64,000 bases of DNA, taken from contig CM055819.1 of assembly GCA_029582265.1 (NCBI GenBank), positions 43,347,048-43,411,047 on the forward strand, in the 5' to 3' direction. The position numbers and the translations under genes were made by a program. This document shows positions 10,004 through 21,733 of this stretch, in pieces (position 1 is the first letter of the stretch; every line of letters begins with the position of its first letter). The DNA is from Zoroaster sp. YZ-2022 (lineage: Eukaryota > Echinodermata > Asteroidea > Forcipulatida > Zoroasteridae). Under the pieces are notes generated by a model, which had not been told where the DNA came from, did no database searches, and saw only the letters and a program-made list of their open reading frames with translations.

Positions 10004-11526
10004 GTTAGCAATATGGCTTAGGCCTACTTGCACTGTTTCCAATTTCCAATAAACCCTTTCGACATTCGCATTGCATCTCGGTCTACTGTGTGGAAAATTA
10101 ACGATGTGTTTTTCTACCGTACGATTCTGTATCGAGGAATAGGAAAAATAAGTTTACTACAAAAAAATCGACATAGTTATTGGGATATTAATATGAACAA
10201 TATATTTTCACAAATGAACTCTGGGAAAGATTACCTGTTCCCCCTCTTCGTCGAAATTTACATAAGATCATACTAGCTACGTCTCATCAGTAATCAGATG
10301 TGAAACAAAATGGGAGATAAAATATGAACTTATTTCATTTGAAATACAATGTCAGATTTCATAAATTGATTATTTTAAAATAATGAATAACAAGTCTATT
10401 TAAAATATTTATTAAGCCACATCCGATACATTGTGCGTCATAATGACTTGCCCAAGTTGGATTTCGGATCCGTCTCGGTACTACTGAAGAACACGAATAT
10501 GAAGGTCATGTTGATGAGACATAACTACCACGAACAATGGCATAATAAAATCCCCGATGTCTTTATTTTCTACAACCAAACATAACATAGTATACCTTAT
10601 AAAGGTTAGTTCAGAGATTGTTCGTCTACAATTCCATGAATCTATAAAAACATGTAACAACATTCTGGTTGCTCATAATGTGGACCGAGATGCATTGCGA
10701 ATATCGAACAAGGTTCATTCCCCACAAATGAAATAATTGAGGTATTGAAAGAGAAGACAAAAATGATTTCTGATGTCAATCAAGTTATGTAGACCTAAAA
10801 CGGCTATAATGGCGATTCCAGGGCAAACTCACTTGAATTGAATTGAATGTTATCGTTTTTGATTTACCTTGTTCCAAGGATTTACAGTTACATTTGTTAT
10901 TTTTCAGACAATTAGGCCACTGAAATACACAAGGGGTGCTGGCCTGACGAGTTTTTAAACATAAATTGTCTGAACATTATAATATTCAGACATTAAATGT
11001 CTGAATCCTCTTTCCCTTTCTGAAGTTTCAGATATTTTGTCCCTTACAACAGAGATTTAGACATTATCAGTTTATAGTGATAGCATCATAGCTATATAAT
11101 ATCTCATCTACCATCATGAACCTATCCATTTTTCCCCACCCTTCCCCTGCCGGGCCGCCCGTCTCTTGATGTAGGGATTGGTAAATTGGAAATGTTCATT
11201 CTCCACGTATGGGTCACAGTGTAAGTGACAATACCCTCACACCATAGGTGGGGATCCCCATTGGCCAATCGAATCATTGTGCGTGAGCATAACCAAAGTC
11301 CAGACCCTTGAGCAACAAAAAGGTACCAAATTCCCATGTATCCCGATATCAATACACAGGGTGCCTGGGAGGGGAGGGGAGGGGGAAAATTATTGATAGT
11401 TACTTTTCCCTAATCTCATTCATTTCACTGCAAACATCTCGAGAAAAATGATTGCAAGACACCTGTTAAATATGACTTATTTTAATTAAAATATACATGT
11501 ATCTGTTTATTGTTGTCTGTCTTCAG
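10004..11526. other. intron b-c of module A
   Basis: Paralogous to 18256-20315 and partly to 39965-40510 and 53330-53653. Shared landmarks are CACGAACAATGGC, ATTATCAGTT, CATCTACCAT and ATCAATACA followed by a G-rich run. At 10993-10996 a single TTAA in CAGACATTAAATGTCTG is the empty site of the MITE found at 19563 in module B. No gene seen. Confidence 0.7.
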
Positions 11527-11662
11527 TTTCATGGCAACACGGACAGTACTACACCGGTAACTGTCTACTTTCCCGCGACTCTGCAGGCTATAGCCATACA
11601 GATAGAACCCGTCACGTGGCATGACAGAATATGTATACGCTTTGAACTACTTGGATGCACAG
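11527..11662 (+). CDS. F5/8 type C domain, exon c of module A
   Basis: A 136-nt exon after TGTCTTCAG and before GTAAAG, entering in phase 0 and leaving in phase 1. It encodes FHGNTDSTTPVTVYFPATLQ, then IQIEPVTWHD and RFELLGC. F-x-GN-D, the aromatic-Pro segment, I-I-P-x-W and the closing R-x-EL-GC are the C-terminal strands of F5/8C; the final Cys pairs with the Cys of exon a in the family. Here the usual ARF/TRF before IQIEP is AIA (LQAIAIQIEP), so the Arg found in the other three modules is missing. Confidence 0.9.
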
Positions 11663-12165
11663 GTAAAGTTTCCATTTATGTATATTTATAGGTTCCTATG
11701 AATTAAAGTGTATGTTTTCCCGGCCAATTTCAAAACATTTCTGTTCATTTTCGTCTAAGAACATTCAAATTCACACCGTTTTTTCTGATCTGTTCAAATT
11801 AGCATAACCTTTTTTATATTGTTGCGTTCAAAATAATTTCCGAGCAATCATTCATTCCTGTGATTCGCAACTGCGTTTAATTAGTTCTATTTCGTTTTTC
11901 GGCGTTCATGAATTCAATTATCTTGATGCAGTCAATTTAACATTCATCGATGTTTTATGTTCGGTTTCGTTTATGGGCAACCAATTTCATCTTAAGAGTA
12001 TTCCAATGCACTCTTGGCAAAATTGAGTTTATGGATGATTGTATTTGTTGTGTCACCAAGGCCTATCTTTTTCGGAACTTCGTTTGTTTCCAATTTCTTG
12101 ATTGTTATTCCAATGTCAAACAAAGTACCAAACAAGAATCTGAGTATTCCTACGAGATCATCTTG

Positions 12166-12379
12166 CAGTGGCGTAACCGGGATTTTAAGAGTGGGGGAAT
12201 TATTATTATTTTTTTTGGGGGGGGGGGGGGGGATTTACCGACACAAAACTCAAATGAACCGACAAATTATGTCAATTTTTAGCAGAGGTTCAGTAATACC
12301 AATAAATATGTGAATTTATCATCAGACACTATTTTGCCAACAAGTGGGGGCCGCCCCTGCCCCCTTGACTACGCCACAG
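12166..12379. mobile_element. hAT MITE with 8-bp target duplication
   Basis: Starts CAGTGGCGTAAC and ends CTACGCCACAG. The 8-bp sequence TCATCTTG flanks both ends perfectly (12158-12165 and 12380-12387). The interior is low complexity (T-run, G-run) without coding capacity. It shares termini with the MITE at 22423-22619. Confidence 0.9.
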
Positions 12380-13077
12380 TCATCTTGCATAACAGATTTG
12401 TTCTCTTTACAATTTTTCCACGTCATTCTTTCACCTTTTCCCTTAAGTCTTACTTTTCTTTTGGGTTGGTGGGGGTGTTGCCTGCAAATTCATGGCACAC
12501 AAGGTATATGAGACAGTTAGGAAAACATGTAATTCAATATCTACGTACTTCTGGTGGGCGTAAATCCCAGTGGATGGGGTGTAAATATATAGGCATATAA
12601 CCCCACTATTTATCAGATATGGTCAACCCTGATATCCCCTCCTCTATTAAATACACAAGTTTAACAATCTTATCCGTAGAACTTTATCTAAAAACTAATT
12701 TAAAGCTTAACATTTTTTTTTTTTGTTCAACAATTTATTCGGAATTCCCCCAAAGGATATTGTTGCGTGCAATTGTTTTAGTTATAATAATAACAATTTT
12801 AACAAAAATATAAATGCTGCAAACCGATAGCTGTTTCCGTAGTGTGTGTGTGGGGGGGGGGGGGGGTAAGTTGGCATGACAATCCGGGGTGTTAATGTTT
12901 ATTTGTAATCATCCTCCTTCTCACCTAACTAAGCTAATGAAGGACCTGTTTTGTAAAACAAAACAAAGAGATTATGTAATCATATAGTACCATGGCCTCT
13001 AAATTAGCATATAATAGGGATATAGCTGGACTTTTGTGTTCGTACTTGCCGTAGGAGTCTAATTTTGACCCAAAACT

Positions 13078-13222
13078 GAAAGATTAAGACGTCTGCACTA
13101 GTAAGCAGGATGTCGTGGGTTCGAATCCCGCCCGAGTCGCCTGTGAAGTTTTTTCCACAGACACTCGGAAACCACCGAGTATACAGTGCTATACACGCGT
13201 CGGTGTAGGGCAAAATTGAATA
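13078..13222 (+). mobile_element. tRNA-derived SINE copy 1 (5' truncated)
   Basis: Contains the RNA polymerase III B-box core GGTTCGAATCC (about 13118-13128) after TAGTAAGCAGGATGTCGT, then a tRNA-unrelated tail ending in CGGTGTAGGGCAAAATTGAATAA. The A-box half is missing. Confidence 0.75.
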
Positions 13223-13311
13223 ATCTTGTTCTCACCCGACGCAAGAATTTCATCAAACTATAATATCGTGGCACCCGCTGCTATATAGGATTCTAGCCAG
13301 CCAATCGACAT

Positions 13312-13441
13312 TGTGCAAGCTCGGTGGTCGAGAAGTAAAGATGTCTACACTAGTAAACAGGAGGTCGTGGGTTTGAATCACACTCGGAAAGCACTTAGTA
13401 TATAGTGCTACATACACTTCGGTGTAGGGCAAAATTAAATA
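13312..13441 (+). mobile_element. tRNA-derived SINE copy 2
   Basis: Carries an A-box-like TGGTCGAGAAG (about 13325) and a B-box-like GGTTTGAATCA (about 13369), then the same tail as copy 1 ending in GTAGGGCAAAATTAAATAA. About 20 bases after the B-box are deleted relative to copy 1. A fragment also lies at 60820-60890. Confidence 0.75.
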
Positions 13442-13868
13442 AATTGTGATTAATGTGCCATGGACATCCAACTAAGCTCAATACTATGAGGGCGAAAAAG
13501 GTGACTCCAGAAAGAGTAAATCAAAAAAAAATAGTTAACACGTTTGGTTGCATTTAGCGTACACGAACCCTTTTAAAGCATAAATTAATGTATTTGTTTT
13601 TCCTTGGTGGAAACTAGTAAAACTAAATGAATTAAAAAGAGATATTATGAAAAAGAATATATAAATAAAATATATGTGCAAGTAGAGCGTCTCCTAGTGG
13701 TTATTTTCATGACAACCGATGATTTAATCATGACAACATAATTTTATAATGTAACTTGAACTGTATCTCCAACGAAATTATTATTATTATGTCAAAGGCT
13801 TTATTATGTGGAAAAGTGCAATCCGACCTCGCCTATTGTTCTATTTGTTTGATTGTTTTTATCATTAG

Positions 13869-13973
13869 ATTGCAGTGATCCTCTAGGGATGGAGAGTAGT
13901 GATATACCCGATGGTAGTTTGTCAGTCTCGTCTGCCTTTTACCCAAAGGAACATTCTCGGCTCAATTATGGAG
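13869..13973 (+). CDS. F5/8 type C domain, exon a of module B
   Basis: A 105-nt exon after TTATCATTAG and before the donor GTAAAT; phase 1 to phase 1. It encodes CSDPLGMESSDIPDGSLSVS followed by YPKEHSRLNYGG. Cys, PLGMES, I-D-S and RLN are conserved. It continues with exon b at 18062, where the junction codon is Gly. The frame is intact. Confidence 0.87.
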
Positions 13974-14693
13974 GTAAATCTTTAACCCTTATCTTCTGAA
14001 TATCTCTCCCTTCATTTATAAGGAAAAGTCACATAATAGTTTGTATCTATCGCATCCTATTAGTAGCACCCATTGGGCATCATTTACACGCCCTATGGGG
14101 GCCGTGTTGAAGTGACAACGCCTGGTTTCTTCCTGTAATTTCTTCTTCCTTCAACAGACTTCACGGGAGGTGTGATGTAATCTTTGTCTCTGTTCTGAAT
14201 TTCTACTTTTAATGTGTGATTATTTAAAACAATTGCAATTTGTTTAGTATTGCAATTTTATACTGATATTTTTTTTAAACTTTGCTAATGGAATTTTAAA
14301 GATTTTAGACGTAATAATTTTTTTCATCTTCTTATCGGCGGTTTACCACTGTTGGTTGAGGTCAATGATATCCCCCATGACAGTTTAGACATTGTGATTA
14401 GATTAGAAATACTCACGTGGGTATCTTTGAAGTTATTATTTACTTATTATTGCCTCGTCTTATCAGTTTACCCTGGATAATGTTTTTAAGTTCTTCTACA
14501 ATACAAAGTATCAAATGTTCAATACACATGCATGTTTTCGCCATACATTGTCAATTTATTATACGGTTGTTGTAAGCCCCCATTATTAGCTGTATGCCCC
14601 GCCCCTTTTTGAGACCCTGCATCCACGCATGCCTTCAGGATTAGTGGCGTTATGTATCCAAAGGCCTATCGCTTTTGATAAAAATTCTATTAG

Positions 14694-14900
14694 GCCAAAT
14701 CATTTTTTTCCAACGGGGAAATACGTGATACACGTGTAAGCGGGGACCAAATTGCACAAATACAAAATATGGTATCTAAAAGAGGCCTTACAAATCGGGC
14801 AAAAGTTCATAACCCTATGCGAAAAAATCGTTTAAAACACAACCCGCTGCAATAACCCTTGTATAGTTTGATATCTCAAAATCCTATTAAAAATTAATGG
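14694..14900 (+). repeat. GGCC-ended interspersed repeat, copy 1
   Basis: Begins TTAGGCCAAATC and continues with GGGGAAATACGTG, GGGGACCAAATT and CCCTATGCGAAAAAATCG. The reverse complement of 22950-23175 matches it with the same order of motifs, so they are two copies of one family in opposite orientation. Confidence 0.7.
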
Positions 14901-16177
14901 GTTTTACAATAGGAAAAACAAAGAAAATTAAAAATGTCAAAATTTACAAAATGTGACCAATTCCAATGCATTCTGCAAATCCAATATGGCCGCCATTAAC
15001 ATAAAATGCAATATCACGTTTTTCAAGAATTTGTGTGTGCATGCTTTTTTGTTTGTTTGTTTGTTTGCTACATTTCTTTACCCAGGGTCTGCCCAAACAG
15101 TTTAAAACTGGTTTCCATTGGGGCCCTGCATACAATACAAATGACTGCACACATGTACAAGTACAATACATTAGAAATAAAATACAATAAAATAAAAGCA
15201 TATGGGATTAGTGCATAATTGTTAAGCAACTGTTATAAATATTGTAATTACTAATTACTGCAAACAATGTCATTTTTTCTGCAAGGATGTCAGCAACATT
15301 TTACCTTTCCATTAAATAGCGTCATATGATCTGGTTATAGAGAGACCATTGTGGCCTACAATTACCCCAGTTATTTCTTGATATTTTAACAATGTCATGC
15401 CATAACAATATTAAAACTAAAAAATAAACAAATAATTAAACAAATAAAATAAAACAAAATAAAAATAACTAACAGACTTACGATTATTTGGAATGAACAA
15501 TAATGGGCGATTTTGAAGGTTTCCAGGGGGATGGGTCATTAGTTCAGCCCCCAACCATAACGCAACATCAACGCCAATGGTTATAACCCCCCTCCTTTAA
15601 AAAAAACAAAAAAACATCCTGGATTCGCTGATGGATTGTATCTGCCTTTATTCTACTTTTCATTACAAAATGACCCAAATTGTGGTAATAGCGCCCTCCA
15701 GCGGTGATCTAAGGGACGTCACATTATTATCTGTGCTCATTTTGATGGCCAACGGATGAAACTAACTGTTTACTGGGGATAAAATACTATTTTGGACAAC
15801 CAGAAAATGCTAAAACATTGATATATCTTAATAGGGTTAAATCGTTTGGATAATAATTCGTACAGTTTCTTTTAGGACAGGTAGACATGTCCCTCCAATA
15901 TTTAGGGCGGTGAGGGCGTGGTAACGGCAATAATCGTCTCCACTAAATCAAACTGTGCAGAACACACATACTAATACATTTGTTTTTGTCTTTGGCGTTT
16001 TCCAGGCAGTTTATTGTTTATCCATCAGTTACATGTCAAAACACACACTCATACTGAACAAAGGAAAGAACAAGTGCATTACAAATTAAAAGACAAATGT
16101 TTTGAAATTTGGTTTAATGCAGTTCGTAAATTCGATTTCACGTTTAAACATCTTTGTAATCAACAGCAGTGTTTGGA

Positions 16178-16793
16178 TTAAATGCGTTGATTAATTCTGT
16201 ATTTGTACACAATGAAAGAGGTTATTATTATTAAGAGGTTAACAGTGTCAAAATTAACATCATTAATGTTATAGCCTACCATAAATTCTTTCAACTTAAT
16301 GTCTTGCTTGATTTGTAAATTTAGATTCATGAGATATAGCCAATGTTGTTCCAGATTTGTTTCAAAAAACTTGCCGGAAAGCAAAAATTTACTGAGGTCA
16401 TTGTGCACATTACATATAAATAAACGAGTAACTTAAATTCCATGTTATAGTCAATTTCATTTGATTTGGAAGGATTGATGTTGTACGTTACTTTTAAACT
16501 ACATTGTTTATATATATTTATAGGTAGTTTTGTAATGTTAAAGTTCCTACCTTGTTTCAAATTAAAGTCATGCAGGAGTTGTAAGATGGTTTTCCGATAT
16601 AATATGCTTCACCTCTACTGACATGTTTTTTAGTCTTCACAAACAAATTATACACCGTCTTTGATTTCAGATCAGCTGAATAATTATCCAAATTCAGAAA
16701 TATTTCGTTATAAATGGGAACATTGAATTGAGTCAATTTGGCAATTAGTTTCTTGATCCAAATCTTAGGTATTGCTTTTCTGATCTGATACAT
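16178..16793 (-). pseudogene. Tx1/L1-like LINE ORF2 C-terminal fragment
   Basis: Three adjoining minus-strand frames read as one degraded protein: PKIWIKKLIAKL and SKTVYNLFVKTKK (16793-16557), NITKLPINIYKQ (16560-16327), and SGKFFETNLEQHW, LKEFMVGYN and IIITSFIVYKYR (16408-16178). The order (W-I-KL helix, SK-x-YN-L block, FF-E-HW near the Cys-His region, then a hydrophobic helix ending YKYR) follows the C-terminal part of L1/Tx1-type ORF2. At least two frameshifts; no RT core is present. Remains may continue to about 15960. The identification is from composition and order, without an alignment. Confidence 0.55.
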
Positions 16794-17582
16794 CTCACTT
16801 ACACACCTAAACGCTCAGTATGGTTCACAACCCATTTTATATCAACATAATCACAATTAGTAAGAAATTAATACACAGGCTGGTTTATATTTTAGTCTTA
16901 AAAGGGGAAAGGGATGAAGGGAGAAGAGGAAATGGTACATACATTGTTCTAAGCGGGAGGGAATTACCCCCACCCGGGCATGCATGTACGAATTTAACTC
17001 ACTATAATTTTCACATCTAACCCCCACGCCCCCACTCCTCTGTTGAGAGATGTACGAGATCCACCATTTTATGGGGGTGGATAAGAACCCTGTGGTTGCA
17101 CGCCTGCCCCCGTTGTGTATATACTTTTTCTCGAATTTTAAAAAGGAAGAACCAATTCATTACAAGAAAACGCCGCCACTGCCAGTGTAATATCCGTTCA
17201 ATATTTCCATGCATGATAATCAGTTATGACATGACTGTTTTATTAAGCTACTAACCATATTTCTTACCCACCAGATTCAACCATTATACTACCGTTTTCA
17301 AACTACAGCAGAAACCGATGCAGCATAACTGGGGTCATTCAGTAAGGGGTACTTGGGGAACTGGGATTTTCAGGGGGCGCATCAAGCACATTTGTAGAGG
17401 GAACTTGTGTTTTGCTTAGCGAATCAGAAATCTTAGCACATGCCCCCCCCCCGCCCATCTGCTCATACACTATATCTAAAACCATGCATACAATTCTAAA
17501 ACAATAAATGCATCCCATAATCGTTTAGCATCATTACGTAAGAGGCTTATTAGCCTCTATTTTACATCCGGGATACGCACTG

Positions 17583-17753
17583 CACACTAAGAAATAATGG
17601 TTCAAATCTGCTCCCAAATCGTTAGCAGATTTGCACCCTCAGAGGAGCAAATATACCCTCAAAGGAGCAATTCTGCACCCACGGGGGTACTGCTATTGTA
17701 TCAACGATATGCACCCCTATGGGTGCAGATTTGAACTATTATTTCTTAGTGTG
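17583..17753. mobile_element. MITE with about 28-bp TIRs
   Basis: CACACTAAGAAATAATGGTT at 17583 pairs with the reverse complement at 17726-17753; the arms continue through TTCAAATCTGC. Inside, GCAGATTTGCACCC/GGAGCAAAT motifs repeat. No coding capacity. The target duplication is unclear (possibly TG). Confidence 0.85.
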
Positions 17754-18061
17754 TGCCCGGGACAACGCCGCTGGTTTCGCACTGAATTCACCGATTGTAT
17801 GTAATGGATTTTTAGTTTATTATGCATGGCATTGGACTCAATGAAATGTGAACAAATACAATGTGTTTTTGTTCTAGATATTATAATTGTCCATACACAC
17901 ACGATACGAACCCAGTTTGGAAATAATGTGATCAGCCTTACTCTTGAATCCAGGGCATAAGTGTTCAAAATGACACCCCACTTATTTAGAAAAAAACAGA
18001 CCAAACCGAACCGGACCGAACTAAACAAATATACATACATCTGATCCTTCTCTTTCTACAG

Positions 18062-18255
18062 GTGGCTGGTGTGTACGGTACAACAATCAGAACCAATGGA
18101 TTCGTGTGGACCTGCAAGAGTCAGTTACAGTCATTGGCATCATCACACAAGGGCATGCCCGTGATGGGTATTGGACGCAGTCATATAAAGTAAAGTACAG
18201 TGGCAACGGGGCTGATTGGATCTACATGACTGGAGCCGATGGTTTACCATTGGAG
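18062..18255 (+). CDS. F5/8 type C domain, exon b of module B
   Basis: A 194-nt exon after TCTTTCTACAG and before GTTAGC; phase 1 in, phase 0 out. It encodes GWCVRYNNQNQWIRVDLQES, then VIGIITQGHARDGYW, YKVKYSGNGADWIY and TGADGLPLE. The W-C, QWI-VDL and IITQG cores are intact, as is the Trp of ADWIY. Relative to the other modules it has changes in the exposed loops (HARDGYWTQ versus HANSGYWIK), which in the family can carry ligand specificity. Confidence 0.9.
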
Positions 18256-19099
18256 GTTAGCAATATGGTATAGGCCTACTTCCACTGTTTCCAATTTTCC
18301 AATAAATCTTTTCGACATTCGCATTCATTCATTCATTCATTCATTCATTCATTTGTTAACACATATTCCATTGCATTTCAGTCTACTTAGTGATAACAAA
18401 CAATGTAAAAAATAAGTTTACTACAACCAAGTCGACATTAATATTGGGATTGTAATATGAAAAAGTTATATTCACAAATTAATAATGGCGAAAGATAACT
18501 GCTAAATCAGCGAAAGCGATAACCTAATCCTCATCTTTGTCAAAAATTACCTGCTACATCTCATCAAATGTGAAAATAAGCTGGGAGATAACATTTGAAG
18601 TTATTAAATGTTTCCAAAAATTGTTATTTTAAAACAGTAGAAAACAAGTACATTTAAAAAATGTATTTTTAAGCCACATCCGTCATAATAACTTGCCCAA
18701 GTTGGATTCTGGATCCGTCTTGGTACTACCGAAGAACACGAACGTGAAGGTCATGTTGATGTTACATAACTACCACGAACAATGGCAAATAAAATCCCTG
18801 ATGTCTTCTTGTGTCTATAACCAAACATGACGTAGTATACATTGTAAAGGGTACTTCAATTTATAGATGGTTTATCTATGTGAATCTATGTAAACATGTA
18901 CCGACTTTCTGGTCGCTCATAATGTAGACCGAGATGCAATGCGAATATCGAAAATGTTTATTCCCCATAAAAACGTCACTTGAATTGAATAGATTTATTC
19001 TGGTTTATTTTTATTTTGTTACCTTGGTCCAAGGATTTACAGTTGTCATTTTCTGACAATTATGCCACTGAACTGCACAAGGGGCGCTTGCCTGACGAG

Positions 19100-19490
19100 T
19101 AATAATAATAATAATAATAATGTAGACTTATATAGTGCACGTATCCACCAAACTGGTGGATACACCAAACTGGCGAATGACATTATTACCCCTGCTCATC
19201 AGGCGCATAAATCATTCCTGAAACCATCTCAGCTCCCTGGGGAGTATACAGCTCAATTGCTGTCATTACAGCGCATATGGGCTAATCAAACACAACAACC
19301 AACAACCAACAACCAACAACCAACTCTGCCCTCACATTTACCCCTGGGTGGAGATAAGCAATTATAGTAAAGTGTCTTGTTCAAGGACACAAGTATCCCG
19401 GTCGCGGTTGGGATTTGAACCCACATTCTGACGACTCAGCCATCAGAACACAAATCCAATGCACTAAACCTCTCGACCATGGCACTCCTG
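19100..19490 (-). mobile_element. tRNA-derived SINE (V/Deu-SINE-like), full length
   Basis: On the minus strand it begins CAGGAGTGCCATGGTCGAGA with an A-box (TGGTCGAGAGGT) and, about 50 nt on, a B-box GGTTCAAATCC. A body follows with AAGACACTTTACTATAATTG and CCACCCAGGGG, then a 3' part ending GTGCACTATATAAGTCTAC and an (ATT)n tail (19100-19122 on +). The ACTTTACT-AATTGC and CACCCAGG sequence resembles the central region of deuterostome SINEs. The 3' end recurs at 47521-47552 next to a long (ATT)n. Confidence 0.85.
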
Positions 19491-19562
19491 TAGTATAGAT
19501 TTGTTTAAAAAAATAGTTTTCAAACTTATCATTGTCTGAAAATTATAGGATTCAGACATTAA

Positions 19563-19775
19563 AGGGACAGTATCGTCACGATCAACAGGACATGGAATCG
19601 GAGTGCATGTTTTAGATTAACTCAGTGATTGAAAATAATTCCCACATAGTAAGGTAATATTACCATTCTTGTTGCATACATGAACCAGTAATTTTCAGTC
19701 ACCGTGTTCATCTTAGCTAAGACATCGATTCCATGCCCTGTTGAATGTCTACTCTGTGCGTGACGATACTGCCCT
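19563..19775. mobile_element. TTAA-target MITE
   Basis: The 213-bp sequence has TIRs AGGGACAGTATCGTCACG/CGTGACGATACTG(C)CCT and TTAA on both sides (19559-19562 and 19776-19779). The paralogous position in module A (10993-10996) has a single TTAA with the same flanks, an empty site. Subterminal ATGGAATCG/CGATTCCATG also pair. TTAA targets are used by piggyBac and Kolobok. A half copy lies at 58527-58573. Confidence 0.92.
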
Positions 19776-20315
19776 TTAAATGTTTAAAACCTCTTCCCCT
19801 TCCTGAAATTTCAGACATTTTGTCTCTGAGAAAAAACGATATATATATATTATCAGTTAATAATGATAGCATCATCGCTACATAATATTTCATCTACCAT
19901 TATGCACCTATCAATTGTTTCCCCCACCCCTCCCGTGGGCCACCTGTCTCTTGATGTGGGGATTGGTAAATTGGAAATGTTCATTCCCCCACATATGGGG
20001 CACAGTGTAATTGACAATACCCTCACACCATAGGTGGGGATCTCCATTGGCCTATCAAATCACTGCGCTTGAGTATGACCAAAGTCCCAACCCTTGGACA
20101 ACGAAAAAGGTACCAAATCCCCATGTATCCCGATATCAATACACGGGGTGCCCTGGAGGAGAGGGTTGGGGAAAGCAATTATTGATAGTTACTTTTCCTT
20201 AATCTCATTAATTTCACTGCAAACATCTCGAGAAAAATTATTGCAAGACACCTGTTAAATATGCCTTATTTTAATTAAAATATACATGTATCTGTTTGTT
20301 TTTGTTTGTCTTCAG

Positions 20316-20451
20316 TTTCAGGGCAACACGAATGGAAACGCAGACGTAACTGTCTACTTTCCCGCAGCTCTGCAGACTAGATTCATACAGATAGAACCCG
20401 TCACCTGGAATCTTGTGATATGTATGCGCTTTGAACTACTCGGATGCAGAG
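20316..20451 (+). CDS. F5/8 type C domain, exon c of module B
   Basis: A 136-nt exon after TTGTCTTCAG and before GTAATG; phase 0 in, phase 1 out. It encodes FQGNTNGNADVTVYFPAALQ, then TRFIQIEPVTWN and RFELLGCRG. The terminal R-x-ELLGC is intact. The next phase-1 acceptor downstream on this strand is HYR1 at 29903. Confidence 0.9.
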
Positions 20452-21733
20452 GTAATGTTTCCATTTATGTATATGTATAGGTTCCTATGAATTAAAGTAT
20501 TGTGCAGATGAGTGGCAGCCGCAAAGGTAAAGTGATTTTTCACAAAAGTTGGCGGCGGCACACTCCAGTCAGAACCGTATTATACAGAAAGTGTATGCAT
20601 GGGAGATACTCTGGAATGAAAATGGGTGGTTAACGCTTCAGCTAGTCTTAGTTTATAACTGTGTTTGTATGTTTATGATCCACGATCCTACGGCGCTACA
20701 CGAACGCTGCAATCACGAACTGCTATCACACACACGAACCGCTATCAAATACAGTCTTGGGAACTTCGAATAATCTCCCACCGAAAACGGGGGAACAACT
20801 ACGCATGCGTCATTTTGAAATGCTAGCGCGGCTTACATTTTTGGTGCGTACGCGCATAAACAACAACGGACTGTCGTGTTCACTAATTGACAAATTCACA
20901 GCAGTCCCTTGTTGTTTATGTGTTGTTTTTAGCGTTCGTGTAGTGCTGTTAGATCGTGTATCAAAACATACAAACACAGCTTTGAACCACGACTACGCTT
21001 CAGCACGATGCTGTTTGAACATGGTGCATTTTATATTTTAAGATGTTTGAATTAAAATTCAGCTATGATGATGGCAAACCATTATGACAACTTTTGATGA
21101 AGCCCATTTTTCTTAAAGATTGATGTTTATGTTTTTCCACAGCAAACTAATGCAATCACCTGCTTCAGTGAAGACGATCTGAGACGTTTATTCACCAGTA
21201 GTCGTATTGGTAGTTCTAGTGAGGGTGGGGGGAGACAACAGTCAACAGCCTAGTACAACAGTCAAAAATGTGCCCATATATATGAACATATGATGTCACA
21301 CTGCAAAACCACGCATCTCAGTGTTACCCTAAGTGTTAACCCCAAACACTCTCCAGCTCGTCAATTTATAAAGACTGGTTTAAGAGTCTGGTAAGATAAG
21401 GAATAGGACTGTTCCTAAATGTTAAATATTCTTCAAAAATACGACAAGATGTGAGATTCATAGTGGGAGAATTTGTATATTTTGTTTAAATTTATTTATT
21501 TATTTTATTTGTCTTTCATTTTTATGTATTTTTGGGGGAGCCATTCTCAAATTTATTGCAAAGAGAGGTTCTTCTTTAAAGCATAGTCATACCTCCACTC
21601 CCACTTTTGTTTGCCATGCCATCTTAAAAATAGACATATAGTTGTGTCTCCCATTTTTCAGATTTATTTCGAATTTTTAAAAGAGAAAAACTTAATTATA
21701 GGCAATACCATGGATGTCCAATAATTCATAAAA

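Larger units (their letters stand above)
11663..13868. other. spacer between modules A and B
   Basis: No HYR exon is seen here, unlike after B and C. It contains an hAT MITE (12166-12379), two SINE copies (13078-13441) and a G-run at 12850-12866. The stretch 12540-12640 (GGGCGTAAATCCCAGTGGATG) matches 54530-54590 after module D. Nothing else recognised. Confidence 0.6.
13974..18061. other. intron a-b of module B
   Basis: Paralogous blocks to the same intron of module A lie at 14510-14690 and 15660-15910, and to module D at about 17330-17450 (compare 50530-50610). Inserted elements are a GGCC-ended repeat (14694-14900), a Tx1/L1-like LINE fragment (16178-16793, minus strand) and a MITE (17583-17753). 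A purine-rich block at 16880-16930 and the rest show nothing recognisable. Confidence 0.6.
18256..20315. other. intron b-c of module B
   Basis: Paralogous to 10004-11526. It contains (ATTC)n at about 18323-18352, a SINE on the minus strand (19100-19490) and a TTAA MITE (19563-19775); both insertions are absent from module A. Confidence 0.7.

Noticed and set aside
13078..13441. tRNA genes
   Set aside because: A and B boxes are present, but the tRNA fold is incomplete, two degraded copies lie together with a common unrelated tail: SINE.
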